Positions 35,540 through 44,773 of a stretch of DNA of 64,000 nt are shown here, piece by piece. Origin of the DNA: Alkalimonas cellulosilytica (GTDB lineage: Bacteria > Pseudomonadota > Gammaproteobacteria > Enterobacterales > Alteromonadaceae); contig NZ_JAUHLI010000010.1 in assembly GCF_036325985.1 (NCBI RefSeq), forward strand, positions 116,465 through 180,464. Reading direction: 5' to 3'. Made by a program: the position numbers and the translations under genes. Numbering within the stretch: position 1 is the stretch's first letter; the number at the start of each line of letters is the position of its first letter. The notes below the pieces were generated by a model. That model worked only from the letters and a program-made list of their open reading frames with translations. It was not told the DNA's origin and did not search any database.

Positions 35540-36739
35540 TCAGGCACCAACCTCAGCAGGCGCATAATGCTGCTGATAGCTGGCAACACTGAATCGGGCA
35601 CCCAGCCAGAGCGCCAGCACGCTGGTAGCAGCCAAAGCCAGCCAGGCCAGGGTAAAGCTTTGCAGCCAGTCACGCAGCATCCCGGCCAACCAGGGCGAAA
35701 AGGCTGCAATGATGTAGCCCACTCCTTGTACAAAAGCCGTTAAGCGGCCGGCCTGTACCGGATGATCGATATGATCCATGGTAATAATCATCGCCAGTGG
35801 GAAAATGCCCCCAATGCCAAGGCCGATAAAAGCAACCCATAGCAACAGAGCCGTCTCAGGCATCAGAGCCAGCGCACTGAAGCCAACCAGCTGCAACACA
35901 CAGAGCACCGCGATCACCGGCCGGCGATCAGCCCGTTGCGCTGCCCACCAGGGAAACAGCAAACCCGCTACCACTTCACAAGCCGTTAAAAAGCCCAGCA
36001 GCAAGCCGGCCTGCCGGGCACTGTAGCCTAGCTCCAGCGCATAAGGTGCCAGCCAGGCCAATACCGAGACATAACAACTGGTGCCCAACGCAAAGAAAAC
36101 CGCCAGCTGCCAGCTGCGTGCTTTGCGCCACCAGGCAAATGCAGGCGGTGCCGGCTGGCCACAGGCCGGTTCAGTGGATGGCCGCATCGCCCACAGCCAA
36201 AGCAGCAAGGCCAGCAACACCAGCCAGCCCCAGTGTCCCAAGCTATGACGCCAACTCAGACTGTCAGCCAGCAGTGGCGTACTGATGGCGGCAATAGCAG
36301 CACCCGCCATAATGGCAGTGACATAAAGCCCCATCATAAAAGGTGCTTTTCCGGCAAAACGGGCTTTGATGATGGCGGGCATCAGAGTCTGGATCAAGGC
36401 AATGGCAATACCAGCCAGCAAGGCGGTGGCAATCAGCAGGCTGGCAGAAGGGGACCAGAAACGCAGCAGCGTTGCCGCGGCCAGCAGTAACAAAGCCACT
36501 CCAATGGTGCGCTCCAGCCCGAGCGGAGCAGCCAGCCGGAAGCCAACAAAGCTCAACAACCCCATGGCAAGCACCGGCAGAGTGGTCAGCAGCGAAGCGG
36601 CGCTAAAACTCAGCAGTAAATCGGTCTGGATCCCCTGCAGCAGCGGCCCTATCGCCGCCAGTGCCGGTCGCAAATTCAGTGCCACCAGCACAATGGCAAC
36701 CAGGTACCAGCCTTGTTTTTTCTGCAGTGCGGTTATCAT
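35540..36739 (-). CDS. MFS transporter of the CynX/NimT type
   Basis: A 399-residue membrane protein with 12 predicted helices. The opening LVAIVLVALNLRPALAAIGPLL is a hallmark of the CynX/NimT (cyanate or 2-nitroimidazole transporter) branch of the major facilitator superfamily, as are ATLLRFWSPS and GLGIGGIFPLAMIITMDH. The substrate is unknown. It diverges from a MarR-family gene, and an 18-bp palindrome lies between them, so it is probably repressed by that protein and released by a small aromatic or phenolic ligand (inference). Start at ATG 36739 is taken; GTG at 36751 is an alternative. Confidence 0.85.
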   Translation of the reverse strand: MITALQKKQGWYLVAIVLVALNLRPALAAIGPLLQGIQTDLLLSFSAASLLTTLPVLAMGLLSFVGFRLAAPLGLERTIGVALLLLAAATLLRFWSPSASLLIATALLAGIAIALIQTLMPAIIKARFAGKAPFMMGLYVTAIMAGAAIAAISTPLLADSLSWRHSLGHWGWLVLLALLLWLWAMRPSTEPACGQPAPPAFAWWRKARSWQLAVFFALGTSCYVSVLAWLAPYALELGYSARQAGLLLGFLTACEVVAGLLFPWWAAQRADRRPVIAVLCVLQLVGFSALALMPETALLLWVAFIGLGIGGIFPLAMIITMDHIDHPVQAGRLTAFVQGVGYIIAAFSPWLAGMLRDWLQSFTLAWLALAATSVLALWLGARFSVASYQQHYAPAEVGA

Positions 36740-36772
36740 GCCCGTTGGCACCCCTAAAATCTTTTTGAAAAG

Positions 36773-36790
36773 TATCTTTATATAAAGATA
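36773..36790. promoter_or_regulatory. Palindromic operator candidate for the divergent MarR-family regulator
   Basis: TATCTTTATATAAAGATA is a perfect 18-bp palindrome between the transporter and regulator genes, within a very AT-rich stretch. MarR proteins bind such 16-20-bp palindromes near their own gene. Confidence 0.65.
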
Positions 36791-36857
36791 TTTTTATTGT
36801 GCCGATTTTTCGTTAAGCTGTAAAGCATCCATTGCCGCTAAAAGCCTTACCAATACC

Positions 36858-37355
36858 GTGATTACAGATGATTTGGATCGCATCACTGCCGAATGGCAGC
36901 GCCATGGGATAAAAGATGAGTTGCTGGCCATGCAGTTGCTGGGCCGTTTTGCTCGCCTCAACAAAACACTGGAACTGGCCTTTTTGCACTGTTACGACCA
37001 GCATGATTTAAAGCAGGGGGAGTTTGATGTGCTGGCCACCTTACTGCGCGCTGGTGAGCCTTATTCGTTGTCGCCCAGCCAGTTGCATCAGAGCATGCTG
37101 CTTAGCTCGGGTGCTATGAGCAGCCGGCTGGACAAACTGGAACAACGCCAGCTGATCGCCCGCCGCCACTGCACCGAAGACCGCCGGGTGGTGCATGTCA
37201 GCCTGACCGACAGTGGCAAAAATCTGATTGAAAAAGTACTGCCAGATCATATCGCACTGCAGCAATCGCTGATGGGCGATCTCAGCACAGAGCAACAGCA
37301 GCAACTCAATGGCCTGCTGAAACTCTGGCTGGCAGGGCTCAACGAACAATTTTAG
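36858..37355 (+). CDS. MarR-family transcriptional regulator
   Basis: A 165-residue winged-helix protein. It has the MarR layout: N-terminal dimer helix (ITAEWQRHGIKDELLAMQLLGRFARL), recognition region LSPSQLHQSMLLSSGAMSSRLDKLEQRQLIARR, wing with the conserved Asp-Arg in HCTEDRRVVHVSLTDSGK, then C-terminal dimer helices. The start is GTG at 36858 without a clear Shine-Dalgarno sequence; no in-frame ATG before residue 25 offers a better choice. Divergent from the CynX-type transporter that it probably controls. Confidence 0.9.
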   Translation: MITDDLDRITAEWQRHGIKDELLAMQLLGRFARLNKTLELAFLHCYDQHDLKQGEFDVLATLLRAGEPYSLSPSQLHQSMLLSSGAMSSRLDKLEQRQLIARRHCTEDRRVVHVSLTDSGKNLIEKVLPDHIALQQSLMGDLSTEQQQQLNGLLKLWLAGLNEQF

Positions 37356-37415
37356 TACAGAACGACTGCAGCATGCAGAGCTACAGTAGTGCTTTTGATA
37401 CTAAACTTTTGACGG

Positions 37416-37640
37416 TTAGGGCTGCACAGATAAACAAACGGGCACTCCCATCTCACGCAGCAGATTGTGCGCCTGATCCACTACATCCATTTGCCACAGC
37501 ATAAAATGCACATCAAGCTATATAGTGCGGGTATTGGCCAGAAATCGGAAGTAATTGAGTCCAGCGTGCCATCAAATGCCAGACCAACATAGTCGCCACT
37601 CTCTAAAAAAACCGGGAGATGAATCCACACTTTTAGCTTC
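37416..37640 (-). pseudogene. Decayed 3' end of a VOC/glyoxalase-like gene
   Basis: The 289-bp gap between the MarR gene and the phosphodiesterase gene has no intact gene. On the minus strand a frame reads ESGDYVGLAFDGTLDSITSDFW and, after a frameshift near 37510, DVHFMLWQMDVVDQAHNLLREMGVPVC to a TAA at 37416. The second half has the spacing of the last strand-helix of a vicinal-oxygen-chelate domain. This looks like a remnant with lost start and one frameshift. The family name is tentative. Confidence 0.4.
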
Positions 37641-37644
37641 TGAC

Positions 37645-40062
37645 TCAGTCGTTATTAAATAAAACCGTCTCAATGAACTCAGGTTTAGCATAAAGAAAAC
37701 CTTGTCCCAGACGACAACCGAGGTTGAGCAACGTATCCCGTTGCTCTTGGTGCTCAATACCTTCTGCAATAACATCAAGGTTAACAGCATTAGCAATGGC
37801 TACAATCGCAGCGACAAGCTGACACCCAGTTTCATTCTGCATGTCATCTACAAAGCTTTTATCAATTTTGATAGCATCAACAGCTAGTTTTCGGATATAG
37901 CTTAATGATGAGTAGCCAGTACCAAAATCATCGATGGATACCTTTACACCTCGCTCCCTCAGTTTTTTGAGGTTTTTTTGGACTTGCTCCCCCATATCAA
38001 GCAACACTCCTTCCGTTACTTCTAAATCGATAAGCTCTAGCGGCACCGCCATAGAGTCCGATAAATCAATAATATAATCCACCAGCGAGGGCTCGCCAAA
38101 ATGACTTGAGGTGATATTGACAGCAATAGGCAAAACCGTTGCATTCACCTCTGAGGAGCGTTTTAAGTTTTTAAAAACCGTTCGTAATACATAACGATCG
38201 ATTGACGTGGCAAGTCCCATGCATTCTGCAACTTTGATAAATTCAACGGGAGAAACAAAGCCTAATACCGGATCTGCCCAGCGCAATAAAGCTTCGTATC
38301 CAACTGCAATTCCGCTATCAAGGCTGACTTTAGGTTGTAAAAATACCTGCAATAATTGCTGCTCTAAGGCAATACGCAGACGCTGTTCTACGTCTAGTTG
38401 TCGCTGCATCGCTGAATGATGGTTAGGATCATAAAAAGCAATATTGTTTTGGCTGGCTTTGGCCCTAGGTAACACAGATTCTGCCTGACGAATAACACTG
38501 ATAATATCCGTTGAATTGTTAGGATAAATCGCTACACCAATCTTGCCACTCACACGAATTTCATCATGCTCAAAAAAGTAGGGTTTTGCTAAACAATCCA
38601 ATAGACATTCAGCAAGCTCAGAGGCCTCTTGAATATTTGAGATTTCAACAGCAGCTATAAACTCATCAGCTCCCGGTCGGCAAAATAGAGCGGGTTTTTT
38701 AATGCACTTTTTCAAACGCCTTGATGCTTCAATCAACATTTTGTCGCCGATATCGAAACCAAATCGATTATTGATCAAGCCAAAATGATTGCTGTCGGTG
38801 TAAAAAATCGCATAACAGCTATCATTCATCCAGTTGTGTAAGCTGCTAATAAATGCGTCTGAGTTCAGCATACCAGTGAGCGCATCATGGTTCTTAAGAA
38901 AAGCAGCTTCCCTTATCGCTTCTTCTTTTTCCGAAATATCAACTCCAAAGCCTTGAATTTCTTCGATACCGGTATCGCTGGGAACTTTGGTAAACCACCA
39001 TTCAATATTAAAATTACCACTTTTACGAATCATGAGAGTTTTGCAATGTAATTGAGCATTGCTTTTGCTAGACATGACTTCTAGCAGTACTTGCTGCATA
39101 TCTTGTTTATCACCAGGAATGAAGTTGATGAAGTGCATGCCAAGCACTTCTTGCTCTGAGCACTCAAAAATACGTTGAAAGGACTGGTTTGCGAAAGTAA
39201 GTTTGAACTCAGGATCCAAGCGGCAAATAATTTGTCCCTGACACTCAACAATGCTTTTGTAACGCTGCTCGGCTTTTGCTAACTCTATTAAAGCATTTTG
39301 ATAATCGGTTAAGTCATGACATACACCAATAAATTGCTTGCCATATTCACTCTGAGCTTTCCCAACCGATAGTCGCATGGGAAAGATAGAGCCATCTTTT
39401 CGAAGGCCAGGCACATCCCTGCCAATGCCAACTATTTGCGCTTTATTGGTCGTTAAGTAGTTTTTAAGGTATTGATCATGCGCATCCTGATAAGGAGAGG
39501 GCATGAGTATCTTTACGTTCTGTCCTACAGCTTCTTCCCGTGTATAACCAAATAATGCTTCTGATGCCTGATTAAAGCTTAATATAATGCCCTTATCATC
39601 TATAGTGATAATACCATCGACCGCAGCATCAAATAACGCATTCTGTAGTGATTCAATATGAAGCTTCTCAGACAGTGTTTTTTTGTATTCGGATAAATCA
39701 TGGCAAATACCGATGTAGTAGGTGTGATCCTTAATTCTTGCTTTGCCAACAGATAAATGCATTGGAAAAACAGTGCCATCTTTTTTTAATCCCCGAACAT
39801 CACGACCAAGTCCAATAATTTTTGCATGGCCGGTTGTCTGATAATTGTGCAAATAGTTATCATGCAAGCTACGATCAGGTTCGGGCATTAACATACTTAC
39901 ATTTTTCCCTAAACACTCTCGCTTGTCGTATTGAAATAGCTGTTCAGCCGAATTGGAAAAATTAAGCATTCTGCCATTCACGTCAATAACTATAATGGCA
40001 TCAGCTGCAGCGTCCAGTAAGGCTTTGTATAGAGCTCCTAAATCCTCAAATAAGTTATTCAT
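37645..40062 (-). CDS. PAS-PAS-PAS-GGDEF-EAL c-di-GMP phosphodiesterase
   Basis: An 805-residue cytosolic sensor. Three PAS domains (about 5-115, 125-240, 255-370) include two near-identical copies (NFSNSAEQLFQY... and SFNQASEALFGY...), a recent internal duplication. The GGDEF domain (about 385-540) is degenerate, with PGADEF in place of GGDEF, so cyclase activity is unlikely. The EAL domain (about 555-800) is intact: YEALLRW, LEVTEGVLLD, IDDFGTGYSS and AIKIDKSFV. It should hydrolyse c-di-GMP. Starts 3 bases after the chemoreceptor gene at 40066, so the pair is co-translated. Confidence 0.92.
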   Translation of the reverse strand: MNNLFEDLGALYKALLDAAADAIIVIDVNGRMLNFSNSAEQLFQYDKRECLGKNVSMLMPEPDRSLHDNYLHNYQTTGHAKIIGLGRDVRGLKKDGTVFPMHLSVGKARIKDHTYYIGICHDLSEYKKTLSEKLHIESLQNALFDAAVDGIITIDDKGIILSFNQASEALFGYTREEAVGQNVKILMPSPYQDAHDQYLKNYLTTNKAQIVGIGRDVPGLRKDGSIFPMRLSVGKAQSEYGKQFIGVCHDLTDYQNALIELAKAEQRYKSIVECQGQIICRLDPEFKLTFANQSFQRIFECSEQEVLGMHFINFIPGDKQDMQQVLLEVMSSKSNAQLHCKTLMIRKSGNFNIEWWFTKVPSDTGIEEIQGFGVDISEKEEAIREAAFLKNHDALTGMLNSDAFISSLHNWMNDSCYAIFYTDSNHFGLINNRFGFDIGDKMLIEASRRLKKCIKKPALFCRPGADEFIAAVEISNIQEASELAECLLDCLAKPYFFEHDEIRVSGKIGVAIYPNNSTDIISVIRQAESVLPRAKASQNNIAFYDPNHHSAMQRQLDVEQRLRIALEQQLLQVFLQPKVSLDSGIAVGYEALLRWADPVLGFVSPVEFIKVAECMGLATSIDRYVLRTVFKNLKRSSEVNATVLPIAVNITSSHFGEPSLVDYIIDLSDSMAVPLELIDLEVTEGVLLDMGEQVQKNLKKLRERGVKVSIDDFGTGYSSLSYIRKLAVDAIKIDKSFVDDMQNETGCQLVAAIVAIANAVNLDVIAEGIEHQEQRDTLLNLGCRLGQGFLYAKPEFIETVLFNND

Positions 40063-40065
40063 GTG

Positions 40066-41619
40066 CTATCTCTTAAACCGAACAACAAGCTCATGAAGTT
40101 CGTCAGCAATTTGATTTACATAAGAAATCGTTTGGGACAAGTTGTTGGAGCTTACGGTTGTAGCATCAGCAAGCTCGGAGATATGTACGATTTGTCGGTT
40201 AATATCTTCAGCAACCTGAGCCTGCTCTTCTACAGCCGCAGCCATTTGCGTCGACATATCAGCAATTTGACTGACAGATTCAGTAATACCTTGCAGCATG
40301 GTCCCACTTTCTATGACCTGAGTAAGCCCATCTTCTGCTTCAACAGCTCCTGCCTCGGCGATGGAAACAGAGTCACGTGCCCTAGCCGTTAACTTTTCTA
40401 CGATGCCATAGATTTCTTTTGTGGACTCCTGTGTTCGCTTTGCAAGATTTCGAACCTCTTCAGCGACCACAGCAAAACCCCTGCCTTGCTCACCGGCACG
40501 CGCTGCCTCTATAGCAGCATTGAGGGCGAGCAAGTTGGTTTGGTCTGCAATTTGTTCTATCATCTGGGCCGCCTGAGCAATAAAAGTTGTTTGCTCAGAG
40601 ACGCCATGAACTGAATTGCCAATTTCCAACACGCGATCTTTAAGCAACTGAATAGATTTGTGTGTTATCTCTGAAACCTCTGTTGCTTTTCCTGCTAAAG
40701 CATTCACATGCTCTGCATGCTCAGCGGTTTGACCAACATGCCCGGATACTTCTGCTATGGTTGTGGTCATTTGGTTCATGGCGGTTGCAACCTGCAGAGT
40801 TTCAGCTTGCTGTGCCTCAATATCCTGGCTTACTTTTAATGTTAACTGAGCTCCCTTTTCGGATTCATCTGAGACACTTAGTGCTGCATTTTCAATACGT
40901 GTAATCACAGTTCCTAAATGTGCTAGCTGGCTTAAAATAGAGACCTTTAGCTTACCAAGCTCACCTGAATCATCGGTGTAACTTTTTACCGCAAGCTCAT
41001 GTGAAAAAGCATGAGATAGCAGCGCATGTAAACCTTCCATGGTCTGTTTGCGACTCCATGACACAAAGCCTGCGTATGATATGACTGCAACTAAGAGTAA
41101 CCCTTCGGCAAGGTCTTTATGACCCAGGAAGAAGATGATTGTGCAAATAATGATGGAAGCAATTAGCAGCAAATTTTCGACGCTGAGCGGTAATGAAAAA
41201 ATGCGCGCATTTCCAGAGTTGATGCGTTGATAAAGCTTTGTAGCGCGTTCTATATCTTGTTTTTTGGGGCAGGAGCGTACCGACTCATACCCGATAACCT
41301 TACCATTTTCAGTTACCGGTGTGACATAGGCATCAACCCAGTAGTAATCGCCATTTTTACAGCGATTTTTGACCAGGCCCATCCAAGGCTTGCCTGATTT
41401 CAAATGTTCCCACATGACTTTAAAAGCTTCGGCAGGCATGTCGGGGTGGCGGACAATATTATGTGGCTGACCGATGAGCTCATGCTTTTCAAAACCGCTC
41501 ACCTCGACAAAGGCATCGTTACAGTCAACGATGTTGCTGTTCAGATCGGTAACAGAGATTAACTTAGTCGAATTACTGAAGGTTTTTTCATTTGCCGTCA
41601 CAGGTAAGTTTTTGCGCAT
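40066..41619 (-). CDS. Aer-like PAS-containing methyl-accepting chemotaxis protein
   Basis: A 517-residue energy-taxis receptor type. An N-terminal PAS domain (about 18-120) with HNIVRHPDMPAEAF and WMGLVKNRCKNGDYYWVDAYVTPV follows the FAD-binding Aer pattern. Two closely spaced membrane helices (about 147-166 and 171-188) have no periplasmic domain between them, again as in Aer. The signalling hairpin tip is around EAARAGEQGRGFAVVAEEVRNLA. AGAGGGA precedes the start at 41619. It is in an operon with the PAS-GGDEF-EAL gene, linking redox or oxygen sensing to both swimming and c-di-GMP. Confidence 0.93.
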   Translation of the reverse strand: MRKNLPVTANEKTFSNSTKLISVTDLNSNIVDCNDAFVEVSGFEKHELIGQPHNIVRHPDMPAEAFKVMWEHLKSGKPWMGLVKNRCKNGDYYWVDAYVTPVTENGKVIGYESVRSCPKKQDIERATKLYQRINSGNARIFSLPLSVENLLLIASIIICTIIFFLGHKDLAEGLLLVAVISYAGFVSWSRKQTMEGLHALLSHAFSHELAVKSYTDDSGELGKLKVSILSQLAHLGTVITRIENAALSVSDESEKGAQLTLKVSQDIEAQQAETLQVATAMNQMTTTIAEVSGHVGQTAEHAEHVNALAGKATEVSEITHKSIQLLKDRVLEIGNSVHGVSEQTTFIAQAAQMIEQIADQTNLLALNAAIEAARAGEQGRGFAVVAEEVRNLAKRTQESTKEIYGIVEKLTARARDSVSIAEAGAVEAEDGLTQVIESGTMLQGITESVSQIADMSTQMAAAVEEQAQVAEDINRQIVHISELADATTVSSNNLSQTISYVNQIADELHELVVRFKR

Positions 41620-41792
41620 AGTTCCCTCTAAGCTTAGATGCCATCTGATAAGCAAACTTCAAAAGGATGTTTGATAATTATGTTATAACGTAACAGATAT
41701 AGATATGGCTGTAATTTGATAAATGTCAATAACATGAAATGCTTTATGGCTCTCGCAAGCAGCTTGTATTGCTATGAAAGCCCAAAATCGGG

Positions 41793-41835
41793 GTCAGAGA
41801 AAAATAAAATTATCAGACTATTTTTTTGCTCTGAC
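41793..41835. repeat. REP-like inverted repeat GTCAGAG...CTCTGAC
   Basis: GTCAGAG followed by A-rich sequence and, 29 bases on, T-rich sequence then CTCTGAC. The GGGGTCAGAG-plus-A-run pattern is common around REP-associated Y1 transposases in marine gammaproteobacteria; no transposase is present. It lies in the 361-bp gap (41620-41980) that separates backbone from the phosphonate cluster. Confidence 0.45.
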
Positions 41836-41923
41836 ACGATATCAACGATTCGGCCCCCTTGACTGGACTTCACTTCGCTGGGGGCGCTACGCGCCGGTAG
41901 GGGAGATAACACCCCGCCGCCTT

Positions 41924-41963
41924 CCTTAGCAGAGATTACCCTTTTCCGGCTTCTCTGCTAAGG
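41924..41963. repeat. Inverted repeat after the porin gene
   Basis: CCTTAGCAGAG and CTCTGCTAAGG, 11 bp each, around an 18-base loop, 18 bases from the porin stop codon at 41981. A GC-rich segment with GCGCTACGCGCC sits beside it. No T-tract is seen, so rho-independent termination is doubtful. Confidence 0.55.
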
Positions 41964-41980
41964 TCTCTCAAGTAATGTTT

Positions 41981-43084
41981 TTAAAACGAGTACTGTACTC
42001 TCATTCCAAGTGCTTTAGGCTTTTCATCTCCATTAATACCATCTTTAATGTCAGAGAAGATAAGGTTTGCCATGAATCGTACACTTGATGATGCATAGTA
42101 GTTTAAGCCAAGTGTGATATTACTTTGTTTACCACCAATGATTTCAGCATCACTTAAATCCGCAACACTATACCGTGCAGCTACCTCCCAAGCACCACGA
42201 TTTCCTTCGGGCCTTACCCCTCTGAAAACACCGTTTCGATACCCTCGTTTTTCACCGGTCAGAACATAGCTGGCTTGGATATGGAAACCATCAAAAGTAA
42301 GGTTTGTACTATCACTGCGACGAACATTGTTGGCAAGATATTCCGCTTCCATTGAAAAAGAACCTGCTTGATAAGCTGCCTCTAAGCCATATTTGAAGGT
42401 TGAATCCACATCAGTTAGATTACCGGTATCGATCAAGCGGATATCCGCAGGTCGAATTTCAGGACGATCGCGGTAGCGAACCGTGTTGTAACCCCTCCTA
42501 TCATCAGCAGCAACCGATAGCCCCAAATGCACCAATTGATCACCTTTTATCGGATTCCACACGAACCGCCCCGCCACTCCGATTGGCGCATCCGCGTTCG
42601 CCACTCTGGAGCTGCCTATACTGCGGGTGTAGAGCATGCTCTGTACAACAGCTTGCTCAGTTGCCAGGGAATAGTGCACTCCCAAACGAAAAGCATCCGA
42701 CGTAATGGTATTGTTTGACGATCGCTCCATAAACGTAATGTCGTTCGATCCAGTCAATTCAATCAAGCCCATAGGGACTTTTTCTTGTCCTATGGTCAGA
42801 GTGCCCATCGTCAGCTTTCTTTGTAAGTTAACCGCTACTGCGTTGGAACCATTCTCTGCAAAATCATACTCAATAATAAACGACCATAAGTCATCCAAGT
42901 TACCATTCATACCAAGCCTGGTTCGCCGAACGGCAGTACTGGCGCCAAGCTCAGTAATATCAGAACTATAAGCGGCAGTATCCAGATGCAGACGCCCTCG
43001 CACATCAACATTCTTAGCAACTGCAACGTTGCTCACAGCAGCCAATGCAATAGTAGTGGCGGTCATCTTGAAAATTGTGTTCAC
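41981..43084 (-). CDS. Phosphate-selective porin (OprO/OprP-like) of the phosphonate operon
   Basis: A 367-residue outer-membrane porin with a signal peptide ending AVAKNVDVRG-side (cleavage near residue 23). GRLHLDTAAY, RRTRLGMNGNLDDLWSFIIEYDFAE and IGQEKVPMGLIELTGSNDITFMERS are the phosphate-porin patterns, and the chain ends in an aromatic residue (RVQYSF) as barrels do. It is the last gene on the phnD-C-E1-E2 side, 89 bases after phnE2, so it probably opens the outer membrane to phosphonates. Porins are not standard parts of phn operons. Confidence 0.8.
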   Translation of the reverse strand: MNTIFKMTATTIALAAVSNVAVAKNVDVRGRLHLDTAAYSSDITELGASTAVRRTRLGMNGNLDDLWSFIIEYDFAENGSNAVAVNLQRKLTMGTLTIGQEKVPMGLIELTGSNDITFMERSSNNTITSDAFRLGVHYSLATEQAVVQSMLYTRSIGSSRVANADAPIGVAGRFVWNPIKGDQLVHLGLSVAADDRRGYNTVRYRDRPEIRPADIRLIDTGNLTDVDSTFKYGLEAAYQAGSFSMEAEYLANNVRRSDSTNLTFDGFHIQASYVLTGEKRGYRNGVFRGVRPEGNRGAWEVAARYSVADLSDAEIIGGKQSNITLGLNYYASSSVRFMANLIFSDIKDGINGDEKPKALGMRVQYSF

Positions 43085-43173
43085 TGACTCTTCCTCATTT
43101 ATTAACGGTTAAACTTACTATCGAAAAAACCAACTTGAAACTTTGCACAGCATGCTTGTATGCCTGACATCGG

Positions 43174-43974
43174 CTAATTCAGCCGCCTTCTTAACCACGC
43201 AGACAAATAGTCAATCAATAAAATGGTGACCAGCAGCACAATGATCATCGCGGCTGCCCGATCGTAATTGAACGTTCTCAAGGCCGTTGAAAGCGCAGTT
43301 CCAATCCCACCAGCACCAACCAAGCCAAGTACAGACGCCATTCGCACGTTGCGATCGAGAATAAAAAGCGTGTACCCGGTCATCTCACGAAGAACCGAAG
43401 GCCACCCTGCATACATTAGTGTTTGTAGGTAACCGGCACCTACCGATGCAAGAGCTTCATAACGGCCAGCAGGCACACGCTCCAAACTTTCGGCAAAGAA
43501 CTTGCCCAAAAAACCTGAGGTGGAAATACCCAATGCCAAGATCCCTGGTAATGGACCCAGGCCGATGGCAGATACCAGGATCAGCGCCAACAGCAGATCG
43601 GGCATGGCGCGGCAGAAGTTGAAGAATTCGCGTACCAAACGGAAAATAACAGGATGCGGGCTGAGATTCCGGGCACCAAGCGGAGCCAGCACAAAGCTGA
43701 TGATAAAGGCGATGGCTGAGCCCCAGAATGCCATGGCCAGAGTGGCGCCCATAAGGCTAAGGTACTGCTTCCAGCGAGAGAAGTCCGGACTGGTAAACCT
43801 GCTGATAAACTCGCCCATATCTTGCATCCCCCAAATCAGAGTTTGCAGGTTGATTTCAAGGTCGATAGCCATTAGCCAAACAGCGGCAACAATCAGCGTG
43901 GCCCAGAGTGGAAACCATTCTTTAGGTTTACCTGGCAGTGCTGGCAGCGTGTCATTTTTTTTATCAGAGTGCAT
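43174..43974 (-). CDS. phnE: Phosphonate ABC transporter permease PhnE2
   Basis: A 266-residue inner-membrane permease with about six helices. The EAA-type coupling loop is GAGYLQTLMYAGWPSVLREM, and VLGLVGAGGIGTAL and FNFCRAMPDLLLALILVSAIGLGPLPGILAL are PhnE hallmarks. GGAGGCC precedes the start at 43974, which overlaps the end of phnE1 by 11 bases, implying coupled translation. With PhnE1 it should form a heterodimeric channel for the PhnC ATPase. Confidence 0.93.
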   Translation of the reverse strand: MHSDKKNDTLPALPGKPKEWFPLWATLIVAAVWLMAIDLEINLQTLIWGMQDMGEFISRFTSPDFSRWKQYLSLMGATLAMAFWGSAIAFIISFVLAPLGARNLSPHPVIFRLVREFFNFCRAMPDLLLALILVSAIGLGPLPGILALGISTSGFLGKFFAESLERVPAGRYEALASVGAGYLQTLMYAGWPSVLREMTGYTLFILDRNVRMASVLGLVGAGGIGTALSTALRTFNYDRAAAMIIVLLVTILLIDYLSAWLRRRLN

Positions 43975-44773
43975 GGCGATGGCCTCCAAGAATCTTGCCG
44001 CGAATGAAGCCAGACAACAGATCAAGCAATGCAACCAAAACAAAAATGCCAAAGATAATCATAATAAGGCGATCGTAATTGTATAAACGCAGTGCCATGA
44101 TCATGTCGTAGCCAATTCCACCGGCACCCACAATGCCTAATACGGTGGCCGCCCTGACGTTGTGATCAAGGATGTACATGAGCGAACCCACAAAGTCAGG
44201 CATGGCTTGCGGCATCATGGCGTACCGGATCACCTGAACACGGCTGGCACCTGTTGCCTTGATGCCCTCAATGGCTTTGTCTCCGACCACTTCAATGTGC
44301 TCAGCAAAGAACTTGCCCATAAAGCCGACAGTGACAAATGCCAGCGCCAGAACACCAGGGAAAGGACCAAGGCCCACCGCGGATACGAACAAAAGTGCCC
44401 AGACCAGGTCTGGTAGCGCACGCATAAAAGAAAGCAGATCGCGCGCAATGCGATACACCACAGGGTGCGGACTTGCGTTACGCGCAGCCAGAATCCCCAA
44501 GGGAACGGATAACAGCAGCGCAATCAACGTAGCAACCAGCGCCATCTCAATCGTCTCCCAAAGGGCAGCAAGCAACGCTGGCGTGTATGACCAATCTGGA
44601 GACGTGATCAATCGCCCAAAAAACTCCGCAACACGTCCTGACGACGAATACAGCGAAGATACGGAAAACTCGACAACACCGCTGGTTGCCACCAGCAAAC
44701 CAACAACAAACAAAAAGCCACCAACAAAAGCTAAAGGTGGCCTGCCGCTAGGCGTGGGCCAGCACAAGCTCAT
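43964..44773 (-). CDS. phnE: Phosphonate ABC transporter permease PhnE1
   Basis: A 269-residue permease paralogous to PhnE2. It has SFMRALPDLVWALLFVSAVGLGPFPGVLALAF-type helices, the coupling loop IKATGASRVQVIRYAMMPQAM and VLGIVGAGGIGYDMI. The perfect AAGGAGGT six bases before ATG 44773 fixes the start, which lies 26 bases inside the end of phnC. Several longer in-frame starts within phnC are therefore rejected. Confidence 0.93.
   Translation of the reverse strand: MSLCWPTPSGRPPLAFVGGFLFVVGLLVATSGVVEFSVSSLYSSSGRVAEFFGRLITSPDWSYTPALLAALWETIEMALVATLIALLLSVPLGILAARNASPHPVVYRIARDLLSFMRALPDLVWALLFVSAVGLGPFPGVLALAFVTVGFMGKFFAEHIEVVGDKAIEGIKATGASRVQVIRYAMMPQAMPDFVGSLMYILDHNVRAATVLGIVGAGGIGYDMIMALRLYNYDRLIMIIFGIFVLVALLDLLSGFIRGKILGGHRHAL

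Noticed and set aside
37645..40062. Considered as a diguanylate cyclase
   Set aside because: The GGDEF signature is degraded to GADEF while the EAL motifs are intact, so a phosphodiesterase is the better call.
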